In this document: one piece after another, positions 8,345-16,715 of the stretch
Layout of the letters: each line of letters begins with the position of its first letter
Numbering within the stretch: position 1 is the stretch's first letter
Source: Aestuariibacter sp.
GTDB lineage: Bacteria > Pseudomonadota > Gammaproteobacteria > Enterobacterales > Alteromonadaceae
Length of the DNA: 64,000 nucleotides
NCBI GenBank assembly: GCA_017794925.1
Contig: CP051238.1
Span: 2,434,179-2,498,178, forward strand
Reading direction: 5' to 3'
Position numbers and translations under genes: made by a program
Notes under the pieces: model-generated
What the model saw: the letters and a program-made list of their open reading frames with translations, nothing else
The model's database searches: none
What the model was told of the DNA's origin: nothing

Positions 8345-9959
8345 GGCTTTTGGTTACCCCGCCTAATCTGACACCGCCGAAAGGATTGATAATCATACCA
8401 TTCAGCTCTTTTCGGTAGGCTTGATAACGATATGCATGGGCAATAGGGACTAACGGAAGCTTTTCAAAAATCAATTGATTGGCTTGTAAATATAGTGCCT
8501 TTCGTACTTCAATGTCTTCAGTCTGTATTGCTCTGTCGAGAATATCGTCGTAAGCTGGATTGCACCAGCGGGCGCGGTTCGTGCCCGAAGGAATGGCATC
8601 ACAGCTCAGTAGTGGTCTGTAAAAGTTATCAGGATCACCATTGTCTGCTGACCAGCCTATTAATACCGAATCGTGGTTGCCTTCTCTTAGCAAGCGACGG
8701 AATGTGGTCCAGTCATAACTTACGATGTTGACGTTGATTTCAACCTCAGCCAAATAGTTCTGGATAAGTTCAGCCATTTTCTTGGCGTTGGGGTTATAAG
8801 CGCGTTCAACCGGGATGGCCCAGACATTCATGGTAAATCCAGGTGGCACGCCGGCGTTGTCCAGTAACTTTCTTGCCAGCACAGGATTGTAACCGGTGTC
8901 GTCAGCATCAGACTGGTATGCCCAGCTCGCTGCAGGTAACAGAGAGCGGGCTCGCGTTGCGCTGTCAAAATAAACGGCTTCGATTAAGGTATTTTTATCG
9001 ATGGCATAGGCAAGGGCCTTGCGGACATCCGGGTTGTCGAAAGGCGGGCGCTCCGTGTTAAATGCCCAGAACCCGATATTTAATCCTGCTTTTTCTGCCA
9101 AGACCAAATCCTCGCGCTCTCGAATAATTTCGTGGTCAACTCTTGCTGGGAAAGCAATTGCGTCGCATTCACCGGTCATTAATTTTGCTAAGCGCAACGA
9201 ACTTTTGGGGGTGATGTCAAAAATCAGTGCATCGCCGTCGGGTTTACCGCGCCAGTAGGATGGGTTTGCCAGATAGCGAATATAGTGATCTTTCTTATAG
9301 CTGCTGTACTGGTAGGGACCCGTACCGATGGGCAGCTCATCAAGGTCTTCTGGCGTTCCCATGGACATCAGAAAATCAGCGTATTCGGCTGATAAAATCA
9401 CAGAAAAGTCACTGGCAATATTGGCAAGGAACGAACTGTCACGCTCTTTGAGCACGACCTCTACCTGATTCGACGAAAGCTGGCGAATATCTGCAATGTT
9501 TGATGCTAAACCCAGGCTCTCAAAATAAGGGTAATATCCACCTGAGATCCGGTGGTACGGGTGGTCTTGCAAACGCCAACGATTGAACGAAAAGACCACA
9601 TCTGATGCATTAAACGGACGGCTCGGTGAAAAATAGGGGGTACTGTGGAACACCACATCGGTTCTGAGTGTAAAGCTGTATGTCAGACCATCGTTGCTAA
9701 CCGACCACTGGCTTGCCAGCGAAGGCTGAATGCGACCGGATTCGGTATCAAATTCCAGCAGTCGATCGTATATCTGATGCGCTGTGGCATCCGCCGTGGT
9801 GGTTGAAGTATCAAGCTGTGGATTCATCGACAGCGGATCACTTTCAGAGCAATATACCAAGCCTTCCTGAAACTTTTCACTGTATTTTTGCGGTGAGCAA
9901 CCAGCCAGGCTAAACAAACAAATAACCGTAAGCAATTGTCTGGCTGACGGAAAACTCAT
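8337..9959 (-). CDS. sapA: Sap ABC transporter substrate-binding lipoprotein SapA
   Basis: A solute-binding protein of family 5 (DppA/OppA/SapA), 540 residues. The N-terminus ends in SLAGC, a clear lipobox with Cys21, so this SapA is probably lipid-anchored rather than free in the periplasm as in enterobacteria. Family features include YDRLLEFD near the N-terminus, VVFSFNRW, and a central LPIGTGPYQY. The C-terminal part contains DNGDPDNFYRPLLSC. The ATG is two bases after the pspF stop, and the end of pspF supplies GAGGAAAA as its ribosome-binding site. Confidence 0.93.
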   Translation of the reverse strand: MSFPSARQLLTVICLFSLAGCSPQKYSEKFQEGLVYCSESDPLSMNPQLDTSTTTADATAHQIYDRLLEFDTESGRIQPSLASQWSVSNDGLTYSFTLRTDVVFHSTPYFSPSRPFNASDVVFSFNRWRLQDHPYHRISGGYYPYFESLGLASNIADIRQLSSNQVEVVLKERDSSFLANIASDFSVILSAEYADFLMSMGTPEDLDELPIGTGPYQYSSYKKDHYIRYLANPSYWRGKPDGDALIFDITPKSSLRLAKLMTGECDAIAFPARVDHEIIREREDLVLAEKAGLNIGFWAFNTERPPFDNPDVRKALAYAIDKNTLIEAVYFDSATRARSLLPAASWAYQSDADDTGYNPVLARKLLDNAGVPPGFTMNVWAIPVERAYNPNAKKMAELIQNYLAEVEINVNIVSYDWTTFRRLLREGNHDSVLIGWSADNGDPDNFYRPLLSCDAIPSGTNRARWCNPAYDDILDRAIQTEDIEVRKALYLQANQLIFEKLPLVPIAHAYRYQAYRKELNGMIINPFGGVRLGGVTKSRD

Positions 9960-9961
9960 GA

Positions 9962-11068
9962 TTAGTTTTCCTCGGCCGCTGAGTCAAGCAGATTGTACTT
10001 CTTCAGGTATCCGCGCAGTTGGTGATAAGTCAGACTGAGCTTCTCTGCGGTTTTTTTCTGATTGTACTGGCTGTCAGCCAATGCCTGCTGAATCATATTG
10101 ATTTCGTAATCCTGACTTAATTGTTTTAAATCAAGTGGGTAGTCCATAGTAGCCGGTATCAGTGAAACAGGCTCTGCTGAAGGAGCCGGAACATTGGAAG
10201 GGGCTTGCGTTGCCTCTGGTTCCGCTGAACCTGAATTCGACGGCTGAGCCATCCTGTCCTGGGTTTTGACCCTGCCCTGAGGGCGGAAAGCAGACTCAAA
10301 GGGGTCGAGAATGATTTCGTGAACCGGCAAGTTTGGATTATTGCAACGGTATACTGCGCGTTCTACCACGTTTTTTAATTCACGAATATTACCCGGCCAG
10401 TCGTATTCCAGTAGGATGCGCTTGGCTTTTTCGGTAAAGCCACTAAACAGTTCCATTTCGAGTTCACGCGCCATGTTAATGGCGAAATTTTCTGCCAGTA
10501 GCAAAATGTCTTCTTTTCGCTCGCGCAACGGGGGAATGGTAATAACATCAAAAGCAAGTCGGTCGAGCAAGTCGGCTCTGAATTCGCCTGAGTCTGCCAG
10601 CGACGGTAAGTCTTCGTTGGTCGCAGCAATGAGTCGAACATCCACTTTTAACGTTCGGCTGCCACCCACACGCTCAAATTCACCGTATTCAATAACACGC
10701 AGCAATTTTTCCTGGATAAGGCCAGAGGTATTGGCTAGCTCGTCCAAAAACAATGTGCCATTGTGGGCTACTTCGAAACGGCCTTCCCGACGCTTTGCTG
10801 CACCGGTAAAGGCGCCCGCTTCATAACCGAACAACTCACTCTCGAGTAAATTTTCGTTCAGGGCTGCGCAATTCAGTTTTACATAGTTCTGATCCCAGCG
10901 CTTTGACAAAAAGTGCAAACGGGCTGCTATCAGTTCCTTACCGGTTCCACGCTCACCGATAATCAGTACGGGTTTATTAAGCGGCGCAATTTGTGAAACC
11001 TGTTCCAGAATCTCTAAAAAGCTATTCGCTTGCCCGAGTAAATTGTCTTGTTGGCGAAACCGACTCAT
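9962..11068 (-). CDS. pspF: Phage shock protein operon activator PspF (sigma-54 enhancer-binding protein)
   Basis: PspF activates the divergent pspABC operon through sigma-54 RNA polymerase and is held inactive by PspA. There is no receiver domain. The AAA+ domain has Walker A GERGTGKE, the sigma-54 loop GAFTGA and Walker B GTLFLDEL. The C-terminus is a Fis-type helix-turn-helix (NQKKTAEKLSLTYHQLRGYLKK). An Ala/Pro/Ser-rich linker of about 60 residues joins them, longer than in E. coli PspF (325 residues). I use the ATG at 11068 (368 residues, GAGGG upstream) rather than the TTG at 11080. Confidence 0.95.
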   Translation of the reverse strand: MSRFRQQDNLLGQANSFLEILEQVSQIAPLNKPVLIIGERGTGKELIAARLHFLSKRWDQNYVKLNCAALNENLLESELFGYEAGAFTGAAKRREGRFEVAHNGTLFLDELANTSGLIQEKLLRVIEYGEFERVGGSRTLKVDVRLIAATNEDLPSLADSGEFRADLLDRLAFDVITIPPLRERKEDILLLAENFAINMARELEMELFSGFTEKAKRILLEYDWPGNIRELKNVVERAVYRCNNPNLPVHEIILDPFESAFRPQGRVKTQDRMAQPSNSGSAEPEATQAPSNVPAPSAEPVSLIPATMDYPLDLKQLSQDYEINMIQQALADSQYNQKKTAEKLSLTYHQLRGYLKKYNLLDSAAEEN

Positions 11069-11193
11069 TAATTCCCTCAAAAAGTAGCCAAATCGACCAA
11101 TTAATAGTGTAGATTAAAAAACAGGGCGATTCGAGCATTTCTTTTTATTGCTTTAAATTGTTTAAAATCAATAGTTTAAATTATTTTATGAAG

Positions 11194-11210
11194 TTGGCAG
11201 GGTATTTGTA
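11194..11210 (+). promoter_or_regulatory. Sigma-54 promoter of pspABC
   Basis: TTGGCAGG-GTAT-TTGTA matches the -24/-12 consensus (TTGGCACG-N4-TTGCA) with correct spacing between the GG and the TTG element. It lies 56 bases before pspA and 126 bases from the start of the divergent pspF. AT-rich sequence with several TTTAAA palindromes (about 11150-11185) sits where PspF enhancer sites and an IHF bend would be expected. Confidence 0.85.
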
Positions 11211-11265
11211 TGGTTAGAACCAAGATTAACCATTCATTTTCAACACGAGCCAGAGGTAAGTAATT

Positions 11266-11958
11266 ATGGGTATCTTCTCGCGTTTCACAGACATTGTGAA
11301 CTCAAATATTAATGCATTACTCGATAAGGCTGAAGATCCGGAGAAAATGGTTCGCCTGATCATCCAGGAGATGGAAGACACGCTGGTAGAAGTGCGTTCA
11401 GCGTCAGCCAAAACCATTGCCAACAAAAAGGATATTGTGGCTCAAATTAGCAAAACTGAAGCGGATGCGGCAGATTGGCAGGCAAAAGCGGAGTTTGCGT
11501 TAAGCAAAGACCGTGAAGACCTGGCTCGCGCAGCGCTACAGGAAAAGAAAAAGAGCAATGAAGCGGCTGAGTCTCTCAGCAAGGAATTGCAGATTGTAGA
11601 AGAGCAAATCGGTAAATTGCAAACCGAAACGGCACAGCTACAGGAAAAGCTGGCTGATGCAAAAGCGCGTCAGAAAACCATTGTTATGCGTCAGAAAACA
11701 GCGTCGTCACGCCTGGAAGTACGTAAAACGTTGGACAGCGGTAAAATTGATGAAGCGATGGGTCGGTTTGAGCAATACGAGCGCAAAATTGACGATATTG
11801 AATCGCAAGTGGAAGCTTACGACCTGGGTAAAAAATCGTTACACGATGAGTTTGCAGAGTTAGAAGCAGGCGATAAAATTAATGATGAGCTGGAAGCGTT
11901 AAAAGCCAAAATGAAGCAGTCTGCAAAGCCTGCTGGCAAATCAGCTAAAGCAAAGTAA
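11266..11958 (+). CDS. pspA: Phage shock protein A
   Basis: PspA (230 residues) is the peripheral membrane effector of the phage-shock response. It binds stressed inner membrane and inhibits PspF. Nearly the whole protein is predicted coiled coil. The N-terminal amphipathic segment GIFSRFTDIVNSNINALLDKAEDPEKM is the conserved PspA/IM30 membrane-binding and PspF-contacting region. The Lys-rich C-terminus (AKPAGKSAKAK) is slightly extended. AGAGG lies just upstream of the ATG. It leads the pspABC operon, 53 bases before pspB. Confidence 0.97.
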   Translation: MGIFSRFTDIVNSNINALLDKAEDPEKMVRLIIQEMEDTLVEVRSASAKTIANKKDIVAQISKTEADAADWQAKAEFALSKDREDLARAALQEKKKSNEAAESLSKELQIVEEQIGKLQTETAQLQEKLADAKARQKTIVMRQKTASSRLEVRKTLDSGKIDEAMGRFEQYERKIDDIESQVEAYDLGKKSLHDEFAELEAGDKINDELEALKAKMKQSAKPAGKSAKAK

Positions 11959-12011
11959 GCAAATAACGTATTCGGCTGATTCAGTTCAGCGCTTCATATC
12001 GGAGGTATATT

Positions 12012-12251
12012 ATGGATGAGGGCACGGTTGCATTAATACTCGCACCACTGATTATATTTTTAATCTTTGTCGCACCTATCTGGTTGATTCTGCATTATCG
12101 CAGTAAAAAACAAGTGAACCAGGGTTTAACGGCTGAAGATCAAATCGCACTGCAGGAACTGGCTGGTAAAGCCGAAGTGATGGCAGACAGAATTAAAACC
12201 CTGGAAGCGATTCTTGATTCTGAGGCGCCTGAATGGAGAAACCGCGCATGA
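12012..12251 (+). CDS. pspB: Phage shock protein B
   Basis: A 79-residue membrane protein that, with PspC, senses membrane stress and relieves PspA inhibition of PspF. It has one N-terminal helix (about 8-28: LILAPLIIFLIFVAPIWLIL) followed by HYRSKKQ and a coiled-coil tail containing the conserved LQELAGKAEVMADRIKTLEAIL. GGAGG precedes the ATG at ideal spacing. Its stop overlaps the pspC start as ATGA. Confidence 0.95.
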   Translation: MDEGTVALILAPLIIFLIFVAPIWLILHYRSKKQVNQGLTAEDQIALQELAGKAEVMADRIKTLEAILDSEAPEWRNRA

Positions 12252-12700
12252 CCAAGAAAACGATTTATCGTGACACCAAGCACGGCAGAATTGCCGGGGT
12301 GTGTGCCGGCATCGCCGAGTACTTTGGACTGGAAGTCTGGTTAGTTCGGATTCTGACCGTCACGGCGTTTTTCTTACTTGCAGGGCCGTTTATATTTGTC
12401 ACCTATATAGCCTGTTGGTTTATTTTTGACAAACGCCCCGCCAATGTTGAACAAGTACCAACTCATCGCAATGACAGCGATACGAGTAAGGGATGGCGCA
12501 ACAGCAGCAGTGCAGGTAGTGTGGATGACAACGAGCGTGTGGAAGTGAAAACCAAGGTTTGGCAGGCTGGTGAGCCACCAAGACAAGCGTTTCATGACAT
12601 TACTAATCGCTTTCAGGGAATTGAAAAACGATTGCGCAAAATAGAGACATACGTAACGTCAAGAGAGTATCAGTTGAACCGCGAAATCAGTCGCCTTTAA
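12248..12700 (+). CDS. pspC: Phage shock protein C
   Basis: PspC is an inner-membrane partner of PspB in stress sensing. The PspC domain is clear: RDTKHGRIAGVCAGIAEYFGLEVWLVRILTV, then a membrane helix (about 42-63) and WFIFDKRP. The remaining C-terminal half is polar, with a short coiled coil near the end that contains RLRKIETYVTSREYQLNREI. I choose the ATG at 12248 because it forms an ATGA overlap with pspB and has TGGAGA ten bases upstream; 12233 is the alternative. At 150 residues it is longer than E. coli PspC (119). Confidence 0.94.
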   Translation: MTKKTIYRDTKHGRIAGVCAGIAEYFGLEVWLVRILTVTAFFLLAGPFIFVTYIACWFIFDKRPANVEQVPTHRNDSDTSKGWRNSSSAGSVDDNERVEVKTKVWQAGEPPRQAFHDITNRFQGIEKRLRKIETYVTSREYQLNREISRL

Positions 12701-12721
12701 CGATACCAAAACCTGACCAAT

Positions 12722-12757
12722 ATAAGCCGGTTAAACCTTGTTTTAACCGGCTTTTTT
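12722..12757 (+). terminator. Rho-independent terminator of pspABC
   Basis: AAGCCGGTTAAA and TTTAACCGGCTT form a long GC-containing stem with a short loop, followed by TTTTTT. It lies about 25 bases after the pspC stop. Confidence 0.95.
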
Positions 12758-12800
12758 ATTGCGTGGTGATGATTGGTTTTTCCCGTCTTTTTGTGTTTTT

Positions 12801-12818
12801 TGTAAATTTAATGTTACA
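12801..12818. promoter_or_regulatory. TyrR box upstream of phhA
   Basis: TGTAAA-TTTAAT-GTTACA matches the TyrR consensus TGTAAA-N6-TTTACA at 11 of 12 positions. It lies 91 bases before the phhA start. TyrR/PhhR-type activation of phenylalanine hydroxylase is known in Pseudomonas and Shewanella relatives. Confidence 0.75.
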
Positions 12819-12908
12819 TCAAAATAGGATATGCAATGGCTTGGGGAGTGTTGCGGGAGGCCAAAACCATTAAACTTTAGTGAATAAATTGTTAACTAAA
12901 TTCGGTGT

Positions 12909-13706
12909 ATGGCTAAGCAATCAAAATATCATTCAAAAAATCCCGGTCCTGGCGGAATTATACAATGGTCAGATGAAGAGAATCGGGTGTGGAAGGCGTT
13001 GTACGAGCAGCAAATGGCACTGCTCCCGGGCAGAGCCTGCGATGAATACTTTCATGGGCTAACGTTGTTAGGCCTGCAACCTGACGTTATTCCACAGTTG
13101 CCGGATATTGATCACGCGTTACACGCTGCGACAGGGTGGAAAACCGCGGCCGTCCCCGCGCTTATTAGCTTTGCGGAGTTCTTTGAGCTTCTCGCCAATA
13201 AGCGGTTTCCGGTTGCCACGTTTATTCGCAGTGAAGAAGATTTCCACTATTTACAGGAGCCGGATATTTTTCATGAAGTCATGGGGCATTGTCCGTTACT
13301 GACTAATCCTGCATTTGCCAAGTTTACCGAGACCTACGGCAAACTGGGGCTGGCTGCGAGTAAGGAAGATCGCGTATTCCTTGCGCGTTTATATTGGTTT
13401 ACCGTCGAATTCGGACTGGTTAAGCAACACGATGGGCTGCGTATTGTTGGCGGCGGTATATTATCGTCACCCAAGGAAACACAATATGCGCTTGAAAGTG
13501 ATGTGCCAGTGCGTCGCGATATTAATGTGATGGACGTTTTAAGAACGCCATACCGTATAGATATTCTCCAACCTCTTTACTACATACTGGAAAATTTTGA
13601 CCAGCTGTTGGATATCTCAGCCATGGACTTAATGGCTTATGTCCAGGACGCAAAACAACTCGGTTTGTTTGATCCTCTCTTCGAGCCCAAGAAAAAAGCA
13701 AGTTAA
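12909..13706 (+). CDS. phhA: Phenylalanine-4-hydroxylase
   Basis: A pterin- and Fe(II)-dependent monooxygenase converting phenylalanine to tyrosine, the entry step of the pathway encoded downstream. The 265 residues match the monomeric bacterial enzyme, which has no N-terminal ACT regulatory domain. The iron ligands are in PDIFHEVMGHCPLL (two His of HExxH-like HEVMGH) plus the Glu in YWFTVEFGLV. No strong ribosome-binding site precedes the ATG at 12909, but a TyrR box lies upstream and a strong terminator follows. No pterin carbinolamine dehydratase gene is adjacent. Confidence 0.95.
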   Translation: MAKQSKYHSKNPGPGGIIQWSDEENRVWKALYEQQMALLPGRACDEYFHGLTLLGLQPDVIPQLPDIDHALHAATGWKTAAVPALISFAEFFELLANKRFPVATFIRSEEDFHYLQEPDIFHEVMGHCPLLTNPAFAKFTETYGKLGLAASKEDRVFLARLYWFTVEFGLVKQHDGLRIVGGGILSSPKETQYALESDVPVRRDINVMDVLRTPYRIDILQPLYYILENFDQLLDISAMDLMAYVQDAKQLGLFDPLFEPKKKAS

Positions 13707-13724
13707 CTGTACTAAAATTAGCTA

Positions 13725-13760
13725 CCGTGCATGTCTCGCATGCACGGATTTTTACTTTTT
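13725..13760 (+). terminator. Rho-independent terminator of phhA
   Basis: CCGTGCATG and CATGCACGG form a perfect 9-bp stem with a 5-base loop, followed by ATTTTTACTTTTTT. Confidence 0.93.
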
Positions 13761-13829
13761 TATCGAAAAATGAACATTTCAGTTTCTAATTGCGTATTAC
13801 GCTAGAATAGTTATTAAAATGTGATATTC

Positions 13830-13847
13830 TGTAAAATATAGTTTACA
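13830..13847. promoter_or_regulatory. Perfect TyrR box upstream of tyrR
   Basis: TGTAAA-ATATAG-TTTACA is an exact match to the TyrR consensus. It ends 16 bases before the tyrR start codon. At that position it probably mediates autorepression by blocking the promoter or early elongation. Confidence 0.85.
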
Positions 13848-13863
13848 GCTGCCAGGTGTTTGG

Positions 13864-15420
13864 ATGCGTTTAGAAATCAGTTGTCAGGATAGACTGGGGA
13901 TCACTCAGGATGTTCTGGATATTTTAGTTACCCACAACATTGACCTCCGCGGTATTGAGATAGACGAAGGCGGTAAAATTTTTCTCAACTTCCCTAATAT
14001 TAAGTTCGAGGATTTTCAACACTTAATGCCGAAAATCCGTCGTATCCCAGGTATCGAAGACGTGAAAACAACGTTGTTCATGCCGGGTGAACGAGAGCGA
14101 AACCAGCTTTTTGCTATTGTACAGACTCTGCCTGACCCGGTGTTTTCCATAGACAATCGCGGCAAATTGCTGCTTTGTAACGACGCTGTTACCAGTGGTT
14201 TGGAAATGGACGAAAACGATCTGTTGCTCACTGAAATTGGCGAATATGTGAAAGGGTTTAATTTTGGCAGATGGCTGGAAAGTAAAAATCCTGCGCCCCA
14301 CAGTACGAAAGTAAAATTTATCCAACAGGATTTCGTTGCCGATATCCTGCCCATCACCGTGGAAGATGCTGACGATAAGACTATTCTGGCTGGGGCCGTG
14401 GTGATGCTGAAGTCCGAAGTTCGATTAGGCCAGCAAATTACGGTGTTTCAACAACATGACACTGGCAGTTTTGACAAGCTCATAACACAATCACCCAGCA
14501 TGCAGCAGACCATTGACGAAGCCAAGCGCATTGCTGATCTCGATGCACCCATTTTGATTTTTGGTGAAACGGGTACGGGAAAGGAAATGCTGGCCAAAGC
14601 CTGTCACAAAAGCAGCCGGCGTGCAGACAAGCCCTTCCTGGCACTGAATTGTGGTGCGATTCCCGATAACGTCGCTGAAACCGAGTTGTTTGGTTATGCG
14701 GCCGGTACATTTAACCAGACCCAGGCAAAAGCGGGTTTGTTAGAACAAGCAGCCGGCGGCACGTTATTACTCGATGAAATTGCGGATATGTCGACCCAGT
14801 TACAAGCAAAATTACTGCGTGTACTGGAAGATGGTGAGTTTCGTCGGATTGGCGATGTTAATCCGGTAGGTGTAGATGTGCGGTTTATTTGTACTACTTG
14901 CCATGATTTAGGACAGCTGGTCGAGGAAGGTAAGTTCCGCAAGGAGCTTTATTACCGGTTAAATGTGCTGGGCCTGGTGGTGCCGTCTTTGCGTGAGCGT
15001 CGTTCGGATATCGTGCCTTTGTCTGAAGCGTTTATTATGCAACACAGTGCGAAACTGGGCCGCCGACCGGCTAAGCTAAGTAAATCCTGTGTGGATTTCC
15101 TTCAACATTACCCTTGGCCTGGTAATGTAAGACAATTGCAGAATGCGCTGTTTAGAGCACTGTCGTTGCTGGATGGCAATGAAATTACCAAAGAAGACAT
15201 TCAATTACCCAGCTGCACTCCGAGTATGACCTATGTGGATGAGAACTTTGAAGGCACGCTGGACGAGGAAGTAAAAAAATTCGAGCGTGATTTGCTCAAA
15301 AAATTGTACCCGTCTTATCCAAGCACCCGTCAATTGGCGAAAAAGCTGGGACTAAGCCATACGGCCATCGCGAATAAATTACGCGAATATGGCATCAATA
15401 AAGCAACCGTAAAGTTATAA
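13864..15420 (+). CDS. tyrR: Aromatic amino acid regulator TyrR/PhhR
   Basis: This DNA-binding regulator senses aromatic amino acids. The 518 residues comprise an N-terminal ACT domain (about 1-75), a PAS domain (about 80-190), an AAA+ domain with Walker A GETGTGKE and Walker B GTLLLDEI, and a C-terminal HTH (about 485-515, with STRQLAKKLGLSHTAIANKL). The sigma-54 contact motif GAFTGA is absent: the loop reads AAGTFNQTQA. It should therefore act on sigma-70 promoters, as E. coli TyrR does. It sits between its probable targets phhA and hppD. Confidence 0.95.
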   Translation: MRLEISCQDRLGITQDVLDILVTHNIDLRGIEIDEGGKIFLNFPNIKFEDFQHLMPKIRRIPGIEDVKTTLFMPGERERNQLFAIVQTLPDPVFSIDNRGKLLLCNDAVTSGLEMDENDLLLTEIGEYVKGFNFGRWLESKNPAPHSTKVKFIQQDFVADILPITVEDADDKTILAGAVVMLKSEVRLGQQITVFQQHDTGSFDKLITQSPSMQQTIDEAKRIADLDAPILIFGETGTGKEMLAKACHKSSRRADKPFLALNCGAIPDNVAETELFGYAAGTFNQTQAKAGLLEQAAGGTLLLDEIADMSTQLQAKLLRVLEDGEFRRIGDVNPVGVDVRFICTTCHDLGQLVEEGKFRKELYYRLNVLGLVVPSLRERRSDIVPLSEAFIMQHSAKLGRRPAKLSKSCVDFLQHYPWPGNVRQLQNALFRALSLLDGNEITKEDIQLPSCTPSMTYVDENFEGTLDEEVKKFERDLLKKLYPSYPSTRQLAKKLGLSHTAIANKLREYGINKATVKL

Positions 15421-15444
15421 TTACAACTCGGATGTTGTGTCAAA

Positions 15445-15475
15445 GCCGCGCTGACGGGCTCTGCGCGGCTTTTTT
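15445..15475 (+). terminator. Rho-independent terminator of tyrR
   Basis: GCCGCGC and GCGCGGC pair across an 11-base loop and are followed by TTTTTT. It begins about 25 bases after the tyrR stop. Confidence 0.92.
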
Positions 15476-15502
15476 GTGGATGAAAAAAAGCAATCGTCAA
15501 TC

Positions 15503-15531
15503 TGTTACTTTTTGTTTACAAATGTTGTAAA
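15503..15531. promoter_or_regulatory. TyrR binding sites upstream of hppD
   Basis: TGTTAC-TTTTTG-TTTACA (15503-15520) keeps 10 of 12 consensus positions, with one strong half-site. A second strong half-site, TGTAAA, follows at 15526-15531. Strong plus weak box pairs are typical of TyrR-controlled operons. The site is about 100 bases upstream of hppD and would place the whole hpp-hmg-fah-mai operon under TyrR. Confidence 0.65.
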
Positions 15532-15620
15532 TCCCCGTTGTTCTCTCTCTCACTGCCAGGGCTTCTGTCCAAGCAGGTTCTCTGATTATATTGTTGCAAA
15601 CATGTTAATCGGAGACATCA

Positions 15621-16715
15621 ATGACAACTCATTCTAATAATTACAACCCGCTGGGCACTGACGGCTTCGAATTTGTTGAGTACACAGCAGCAAATGACGA
15701 GGGCATTAATGCCTTAAAAGACCTGTTTACTTCACTGGGGTTTGCAGAAGTCGCAGAGCACAAATCGAAGCGCGTTTGGTTGTACCGCCAGGGCGATATT
15801 AATTTCATTATTAACGCGGAGCCAGCATCACAAGCTGAAGAGTTTGCGCGTCTGCGCGGTCCAAGTGTATGTGGTATGGCATTCCGTGTTAAAGACGCAG
15901 GTGTCGCGATTGAGCAAGCACTGGCCAACGGCGGTAAACTGTTCCAGGGCAACCTTGGTCCAATGGAGCTGAATATTCCGGCGATTTACGGTATCGGTGA
16001 AAGCACGCTTTATTTTGTCGACCGTTACGGCTCTGAAAGCATCTATGACGTTGACTTCACTTTCTATCCTGACTGGCAGGAGCGTGTAGCGAAAGCCGAT
16101 GCAGGTTTACAGCTCATCGACCACCTGACCCACAATGTTAAGCGCGGCAACATGGCAGTCTGGGCGAGTTTCTATGAAAATATTGGTAACTTCCGTGAAA
16201 TTCGTTACTTCGATATCGAAGGTAAATTGACCGGGCTGGTCAGTAAGGCCATGACGTCGCCGTGTGGACGCATCCGCATTCCAATCAATGAATCGGTAGA
16301 TGACCATTCTCAAATCGAAGAGTTTATTAAAGCCTATAACGGTGAAGGTATTCAGCATATTGCACTGTCGACAGACGATATCTATAAAACGGTGTCAGAG
16401 CTGAAAGGCCGTGGACTGGCTTTCATGGATACACCTGATACCTATTACGATGCAGTGAACACCCGTATCCCTGGTCACGGCGAATCGGTTGATGTACTGA
16501 GAGACCTTCGTATTTTGATTGATGGTGCGCCCGAGCAGGACGGTATTCTACTGCAAATTTTCACCGACACGGTAATTGGCCCGGTGTTCTTCGAAATCAT
16601 TCAGCGCAAGGGCAATGAAGGGTTTGGTGAAGGTAACTTTAAAGCCTTGTTTGAAAGCATTGAACAAGATCAGATTCGTCGCGGTGTATTGAATGCCGAG
16701 GGTGACAATGCGTAA
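15621..16715 (+). CDS. hppD: 4-hydroxyphenylpyruvate dioxygenase
   Basis: A non-haem Fe(II) dioxygenase converting 4-hydroxyphenylpyruvate to homogentisate. The 364 residues form two VOC-fold halves. The facial triad is His in LIDHLTHNV, His in GIQHIALSTDDI, and Glu in GPVFFEIIQRKG near the C-terminus. The C-terminal gate region NFKALFESIEQDQIRRG is conserved. GGAG precedes the ATG. It is the first gene of the homogentisate operon and overlaps hmgA by a few bases. Confidence 0.97.
   Translation: MTTHSNNYNPLGTDGFEFVEYTAANDEGINALKDLFTSLGFAEVAEHKSKRVWLYRQGDINFIINAEPASQAEEFARLRGPSVCGMAFRVKDAGVAIEQALANGGKLFQGNLGPMELNIPAIYGIGESTLYFVDRYGSESIYDVDFTFYPDWQERVAKADAGLQLIDHLTHNVKRGNMAVWASFYENIGNFREIRYFDIEGKLTGLVSKAMTSPCGRIRIPINESVDDHSQIEEFIKAYNGEGIQHIALSTDDIYKTVSELKGRGLAFMDTPDTYYDAVNTRIPGHGESVDVLRDLRILIDGAPEQDGILLQIFTDTVIGPVFFEIIQRKGNEGFGEGNFKALFESIEQDQIRRGVLNAEGDNA

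Noticed and set aside
12831..12862. Possible sigma-54 promoter upstream of phhA (TGGC ... TTGC)
   Set aside because: Ten bases separate TGGC and TTGC instead of seven, so the -24/-12 geometry is wrong. The local TyrR also lacks GAFTGA.
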